From NCBI GenBank assembly GCA_963745915.1, contig CAVUZA010000002.1, positions 1,612,001 through 1,676,000 of the forward strand: a stretch of 64,000 nt of DNA. The letters run 5' to 3'. Within the stretch, counting starts at the first letter, position 1. Each line of letters opens with the position of its first letter. The DNA comes from VRUE01 sp963745915 (lineage in GTDB: Bacteria > Actinomycetota > Thermoleophilia > Solirubrobacterales > 70-9). Below the pieces are notes generated by a model. The model was given only the letters and a program-made list of their open reading frames with translations, did no database searches and had not been told where the DNA came from. Of this stretch, positions 60,479-64,000 are shown piece after piece. The position numbers and the translations under genes are program-made.

Positions 60479-61492
60479 GTGAGCCCGGAGCTGGGCTCGC
60501 CGCCGGCAGCAGCCGCCCCGTCGCAGAACGGGGCCGATCCGCTGCGCATGCCCGACGGCGCCCTGGTCGCCAAGCGCGACGCGCCGGTCGGTGGCCAGGC
60601 GGTGCTCGAGGGCGTGATGATGCGCGGCATCTCGGTCTGGGCCGTCGCCGTGCGCCGCCCCGACGGCGAGGTCGAGATCTCCTCGGAAGGGATCAAGCCC
60701 TGGGCCCAGCGCCACCGGCTCTGGCGGCTGCCGGTGCTGCGCGGCGTCGTCGCCCTCGGCGAGTCGCTGAAGATCGGCTTCCGGGCGCTCGGCATCTCCG
60801 CCAACGCCCAGATGGAGGAGGACGAGGACGGCGAGCGCGAAGAGATCGGCGGCTGGGTCTGGGGCCTGACGATCGCCCTCTCGCTGGCGCTCGCGGTCGG
60901 CCTCTTCTTCGTCGTCCCGGTCGGCCTCACCAGCCTGATCAAGGACAAGCTCGGCTCGCCGCTGCTCTTCTGGCTGGTCGAGGGGGTGCTGCGCACGGCG
61001 ATCTTCATCGGCTACATCGCGGCGATCAGCCGCATGCCGGACCTGCGCCGGGTCTTCGAGTACCACGGCGCCGAGCACAAGACGATCTCCTGCTATGAGG
61101 CCGAAGACGAGCTGGTCCCGGCCCGGGCCAAGCTCTACTCGCGCCTGCACCCGCGCTGCGGAACCAGCTTCCTGCTGATCGTGATGGTGCTGGCGATCTT
61201 CGTCTTCGCCCCGATCGGGCTGCCCGCCTGGTACTGGCTGCTCGCCTCGCGCATCCTCGGCATCCCGCTGATCGCCGGCCTCTCCTACGAGGTGATCAAG
61301 TGGGCGGGCAAGAACCGGCGCAAGCGCTGGGTGCGGGCGGTGATGTGGCCGGGCCTGATGCTGCAGAACCTGACCACGCGCGAGCCCGACGAAGAGCAGC
61401 TCGCGGTCGCGATCGCCTCGCTCGAGCGGGTGCTGGCCGAGGAGTCCCCCGAGGTCGCCGCCGGCGAGCAGCAGATCGAGATCGTCGCTTAG
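60479..61492 (+). CDS. DUF1385 membrane protein
   Basis: 337 aa. 'VGGQAVLEGVMMRGISVWAVAVRRPDGEV' and 'RRVFEYHGAEHKTISCYEAEDEL' are the hallmark segments of DUF1385, followed by 'LHPRCGTSFLLIVMVLAIFVF'. About six transmembrane helices. The family is conserved beside prfA/prmC in many Gram-positive genomes, but its role is unknown. A conserved YHGAEHK motif suggests a metal or catalytic site. It follows rpmE by three bases. Confidence 0.9.
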   Translation: MSPELGSPPAAAAPSQNGADPLRMPDGALVAKRDAPVGGQAVLEGVMMRGISVWAVAVRRPDGEVEISSEGIKPWAQRHRLWRLPVLRGVVALGESLKIGFRALGISANAQMEEDEDGEREEIGGWVWGLTIALSLALAVGLFFVVPVGLTSLIKDKLGSPLLFWLVEGVLRTAIFIGYIAAISRMPDLRRVFEYHGAEHKTISCYEAEDELVPARAKLYSRLHPRCGTSFLLIVMVLAIFVFAPIGLPAWYWLLASRILGIPLIAGLSYEVIKWAGKNRRKRWVRAVMWPGLMLQNLTTREPDEEQLAVAIASLERVLAEESPEVAAGEQQIEIVA

Positions 61493-61501
61493 GTTTCTGG
61501 C

Positions 61502-61598
61502 GCGGCGGGTCCTGTCACGGATCTGGTGCCACCACCCGCTGCGGGGGCGGCTGCGCCGCCTCCTCGGGGTGGTCCCCCAGATCCGCGCCACCCGCCGC
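61502..61598. repeat. Palindromic element upstream of prfA (homologue of 14472-14563)
   Basis: Outer arms GCGGCGGGT (61502-61510) and ACCCGCCGC (61590-61598), inner arms CGGATCTGG (61518-61526) and CCAGATCCG (61577-61585). It shares GCGGCGGGTCCTGTCAC and the right-hand end with the copy inside the parA-like gene, while the inner stem differs but still pairs. It fills most of the DUF1385-prfA gap. Confidence 0.85.
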
Positions 61599-61632
61599 GA
61601 GAAGCCGTCGCTCGCAGCTAGTGTTGCTCGTG

Positions 61633-62700
61633 ATGATTGATTCTCTCGTGGAGCAGATAGAGGCTCGGTTTGCCGACTTGGAGCGGGAGATGTCCGACCC
61701 TGCCGTGATCGGGGATCGGGGGCGGTATGCCGAGGTGGGGCGCGAGTACCGGGAGCTGGAGCCGGCGAAGCAGCTCGCCGCTGAGTACCGGACGCTGAAG
61801 GACGACCTCGACGGGGCCCGGGAGCTGCTCGCCGAGGACGGCGAGGACCCGGAGCTGCGCAGCGTGGTCGAGGAGGCGCCGCCGCGGCTCGAGGCGCTGG
61901 AGGAGGAGATCAGGCTGGCGATGGTCGAGCGCGACCCCAACGACGCCAAGAACGTCCTGGTCGAGATCCGCGCCGGGACCGGCGGCGACGAGGCGGCCCT
62001 CTTCGCCGGCGACCTCTACAAGATGCTCAGCCGCTACGCCGAGGAGCTCGGCTTCTCCGCCGCGCCGCTGTCGCAGTCGAGCGCCGAGGTCGGCGGCTTC
62101 AAGGAGGTCACCTTCGAGATCAAGGGCGAGGGCGCCTACTCGGTGTTCAAGTACGAGGGGGGCACGCACCGCGTCCAGCGGGTGCCGGAGACCGAGTCGC
62201 AGGGGCGGATCCACACCTCGACCGCGACCGTGGCGGTTCTGCCCGAGGCCGAGGAGGTCGAGGTCGAGGTCGACGCCAACGACCTGCAGATCGACGTCTA
62301 CCGCTCCTCCGGCCCCGGCGGCCAGTCGGTCAACACCACCGACTCGGCGGTGCGGATCACCCACAAGCCGAGCGGGATCGTCGTCTCGATGCAGGACGAG
62401 AAGTCCCAGCTGCAGAACAAGGAACGGGCGATGCGGGTGCTGCGGGCGCGGCTCTACGAGCGCGAGCTGGCCGAGCAGCAGGCGAAGATCGCCTCCGAGC
62501 GAAAGGCCCAGGTCGGCAGCGGCGAGCGCTCCGAGAAGGTCCGCACCTACAACTTCCCGCAGGGCCGGGTCACCGACCACCGGATCAAGCACACCTCGCA
62601 CAACCTGGCCGGGGTGCTGGCCGGCGAGCTCGCCGAGTTCACCGAGGCGCTCTCCGCCGAGGAGAAGCGCCGGCGCCTCGAGGCCGCCGCGGTCGGGTGA
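61633..62700 (+). CDS. prfA: Peptide chain release factor 1
   Basis: 355 aa from ATG 61633 (GTG 61630 is possible), eight bases after TAGTGT (61619-61624). It ends translation at UAA and UAG. The codon-recognition tripeptide PxT is 'RVPETESQGRIHTS' (P-E-T), and the peptidyl-hydrolysis GGQ is in 'RSSGPGGQSVNTTDSAVRITH', the Gln later methylated by the product of the next gene. The N-terminal helical domain is 'LAAEYRTLKDDLDGARELL'. Full family length. Confidence 0.95.
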   Translation: MIDSLVEQIEARFADLEREMSDPAVIGDRGRYAEVGREYRELEPAKQLAAEYRTLKDDLDGARELLAEDGEDPELRSVVEEAPPRLEALEEEIRLAMVERDPNDAKNVLVEIRAGTGGDEAALFAGDLYKMLSRYAEELGFSAAPLSQSSAEVGGFKEVTFEIKGEGAYSVFKYEGGTHRVQRVPETESQGRIHTSTATVAVLPEAEEVEVEVDANDLQIDVYRSSGPGGQSVNTTDSAVRITHKPSGIVVSMQDEKSQLQNKERAMRVLRARLYERELAEQQAKIASERKAQVGSGERSEKVRTYNFPQGRVTDHRIKHTSHNLAGVLAGELAEFTEALSAEEKRRRLEAAAVG

Positions 62701-63542
62701 CCGGCGAGGCCCTGGCGGCGGCGGTCGACGCGATCGGCGCGGCCGGGGTCGAGGACCCGCGCCTCGACGCCGAACTGCTGCTGGCCGAGGCCACCGGCCG
62801 CGACCGGGCGCGCCTGGTCGCCGAGCCCGAGGCCCCGCTCGAGCCCGCCGCCTCGCGCCGCTTCGGCGAGATGGTGCGGCGGCGGCTGCGGCGCGAGCCG
62901 GTCGCCTACATCGTCGGCCGCCGCGGCTTCCGGCGGATCGAGCTGGGGGTCGACCCGCGGGTGCTGATCCCGCGGCCGGAGACCGAGCTGCTGGTCGAGC
63001 TGGCGCTCGAGCTGGCGCCGACGCGGCTGCTCGACCTCGGCACCGGCTCGGGCGCGATCGCGCTCGCCGTCGCCGCCGAGCTGCCGGCCTGCGAGGTGGT
63101 CGCGACCGACACCTCGCCCGGGGCGCTCGAGGTCGCGCGCGCCAACGCCGAGCGGCTCGGGCTCGGCGGCCGGGTCGAGTTCCGGCTCGGCTCGCTGCCC
63201 GCCGGCGAGGAGTTCGACCTGCTGGTTGCCAACCTCCCCTACGTGAGCGAGGGGGAGTGGGCCGCGCTGCAGCCGGAGGTGAGCGAGTGGGAGCCGCGCG
63301 AGGCGCTGCTCGCCGGCGCCGACGGCCTCGACGCGATCCGCGCCCTGCTCGCCGACCGCGTTCGCCTTTTGTCGGCCCTGTCCCGACAAAAGACGAACGC
63401 GCCGGGCGGCTGCGTCGCGCTGGAGGTCGGCGAGGGGCAGGCGGCGGCGGTGGAGGCGCTGCTGGCCGGCGCCGGCCTCGGCCGGACCGAGGTGCGCCGC
63501 GACCTGGCCGGGATCGAGCGCGTCGTGGTGGGCCGCCCGTGA
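62697..63542 (+). CDS. prmC: Peptide chain release factor N5-glutamine methyltransferase
   Basis: 281 aa, GTG overlapping the prfA stop (GTGA). HemK/PrmC layout: N-terminal helical domain, 'GRRGFRRIELGVDPRVLIPRPETELL', SAM motif I 'LLDLGTGSGAIALAVAAEL' and the catalytic NPPY-type motif as 'LLVANLPYVSEGEW', with Leu for the first Pro. It methylates the GGQ glutamine of release factors. Between 'DGLDAIRALLA' and 'GGCVALEVGEGQ' there is an extra segment of about 11 residues encoded by a palindromic element (63359-63399). Confidence 0.92.
   Translation: MTGEALAAAVDAIGAAGVEDPRLDAELLLAEATGRDRARLVAEPEAPLEPAASRRFGEMVRRRLRREPVAYIVGRRGFRRIELGVDPRVLIPRPETELLVELALELAPTRLLDLGTGSGAIALAVAAELPACEVVATDTSPGALEVARANAERLGLGGRVEFRLGSLPAGEEFDLLVANLPYVSEGEWAALQPEVSEWEPREALLAGADGLDAIRALLADRVRLLSALSRQKTNAPGGCVALEVGEGQAAAVEALLAGAGLGRTEVRRDLAGIERVVVGRP
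63359..63399. repeat. Palindromic element inside prmC
   Basis: CGTTCG-c-CTTTTGTCGG (63359-63375) pairs with CCGACAAAAG-a-CGAACG (63383-63399), one mismatch, 7-nt loop. The AT-rich inner stem is unlike the surrounding codons. It reads in frame as 'RVRLLSALSRQKTN' without a stop. Confidence 0.8.
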
Positions 63543-64000
63543 GCGTCGCGGTCTCGATCGAGCGCGACGGCGCCGACCGGGCCCGCACCGGGCTCGAGCT
63601 CTGCATCGCCTCGGGCGGCGTCGCCCTGTTCCCGGCCGACGGCCTCTACGGCCTCGCCTGCGACCCGCTCGACGAGCGCGCGATCGCGCGCATCCACGAG
63701 ATCAAGGGGCGCGACGACGGCAAGCCCTCGGCCGTCCTCTACTTCTCGCCGCTGGCGATGCGCGAGCTGGTCACCGACCTCGGGCCCCGCACCCGCGCCG
63801 CGCTCGGCGCCCTGCTGCCCGGCCCGGTCACGCTCGTCGTCGACAACCCGGCGCACCGCTACCCGCTCGCCTGCCGCGCCGACCCGGGGCGGCTCGGGGT
63901 TCGCCTGCTCGGCGGCCCGCTGGCGGGGATGGCGCAGCCGCTGTTCCAGACCTCCGCCAACCGCAGCGGCGAGCCGGCGCCGGCGATCTTCGCCGACGTG
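63539..64000 (+). CDS. L-threonylcarbamoyladenylate synthase (Sua5/YrdC/TsaC), 3' end outside window
   Basis: The first 154 residues are visible, from a GTG overlapping the prmC stop (GTGA). YrdC-domain features: 'LCIASGGVALFPADGLYGLACDPLDERAI', 'IHEIKGRDDGKPSAVLYFS' (K-x-R and KP nucleotide contacts), 'LLPGPVTLVV' and 'LFQTSANRSGEPAP' (SxN). It makes threonylcarbamoyl-AMP from Thr, bicarbonate and ATP for t6A in ANN-reading tRNAs. Placement after prmC is the common arrangement. Confidence 0.93.
   Translation, partial: MSVAVSIERDGADRARTGLELCIASGGVALFPADGLYGLACDPLDERAIARIHEIKGRDDGKPSAVLYFSPLAMRELVTDLGPRTRAALGALLPGPVTLVVDNPAHRYPLACRADPGRLGVRLLGGPLAGMAQPLFQTSANRSGEPAPAIFADV

Overview
The window is very GC-rich bacterial DNA with tightly packed genes. 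Stop/start overlaps of the ATGA, GTGA or TTGA type are common, GTG and TTG starts are frequent, and many genes begin 5-10 bases after a TANNNT -10 box (leaderless mRNAs). Gene content points to a deep-branching Actinobacterium, most likely Thermoleophilia/Solirubrobacterales. The reasons are the Get3-like ATPase pair, a methyltransferase/GH57/GT4 trio like that for mycobacterial methylglucose lipopolysaccharide, a DipZ-type CcdA-thioredoxin protein, PD40 propeller proteins with Arg-rich tails and a Gram-positive-style type IV pilus locus. The taxon is inference; no rRNA is present.

Layout. 1-10.0 kb: the end of a Fic-family gene, then a cyclic-di-GMP-I riboswitch in front of a type IV pilin, a secreted beta-propeller protein, two more prepilin-like proteins, a prepilin peptidase and pilM-pilN-pilO-'pilP'; pilN is broken by one extra base. 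10-20.4 kb: an HxlR regulator, an unknown 547-aa protein, two Get3/ArsA-like ATPases, divergent from a ParA-like ATPase with an FtsZ homologue, then gamma-glutamyltransferase, a class III nucleotidyl cyclase and an AbiEi/DUF559 protein. 20.4-24.8 kb: SAM methyltransferases, a GH57 branching enzyme and a GT4 glycosyltransferase. 24.8-38.8 kb: small regulators and toxin-antitoxin modules or their remnants, an acetyltransferase, MeaB, a Met/His/Asp-repeat lipoprotein with DipZ, a two-component system, acyl-CoA and aldehyde dehydrogenases under an HxlR regulator, a thioesterase and leucyl aminopeptidase. 38.9-48.2 kb: thiolase, a HAD phosphatase, the two subunits of a B12-dependent acyl-CoA mutase split by a toxin-antitoxin pair, and ETF beta/alpha/ETF-QO. 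48.2-52.6 kb: a less GC-biased accessory stretch with a frameshifted polytopic membrane protein and a second propeller protein. 52.6-57.6 kb: a DMT transporter and a surface-glycan cluster that includes an epimerase-glycosyltransferase fusion. 57.8-64 kb: an alpha/beta hydrolase, a membrane diguanylate cyclase, then rpmE-DUF1385-prfA-prmC-sua5 (partial).

Links between genes. The diguanylate cyclase makes the ligand sensed by the pilin riboswitch. Thiolase, acyl-CoA dehydrogenase, ETF, ETF-QO, acyl-CoA mutase and MeaB together suggest beta-oxidation feeding a B12-dependent acyl-CoA mutase (methylmalonyl-CoA or isobutyryl-CoA type).

The most unusual signal is a set of long palindromic (hairpin) elements. 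Some sit in gaps between convergent genes, and two pairs share near-identical arms. Three lie in frame inside genes (parA-like, dipZ-like, prmC), recalling the palindromic elements of Rickettsia.
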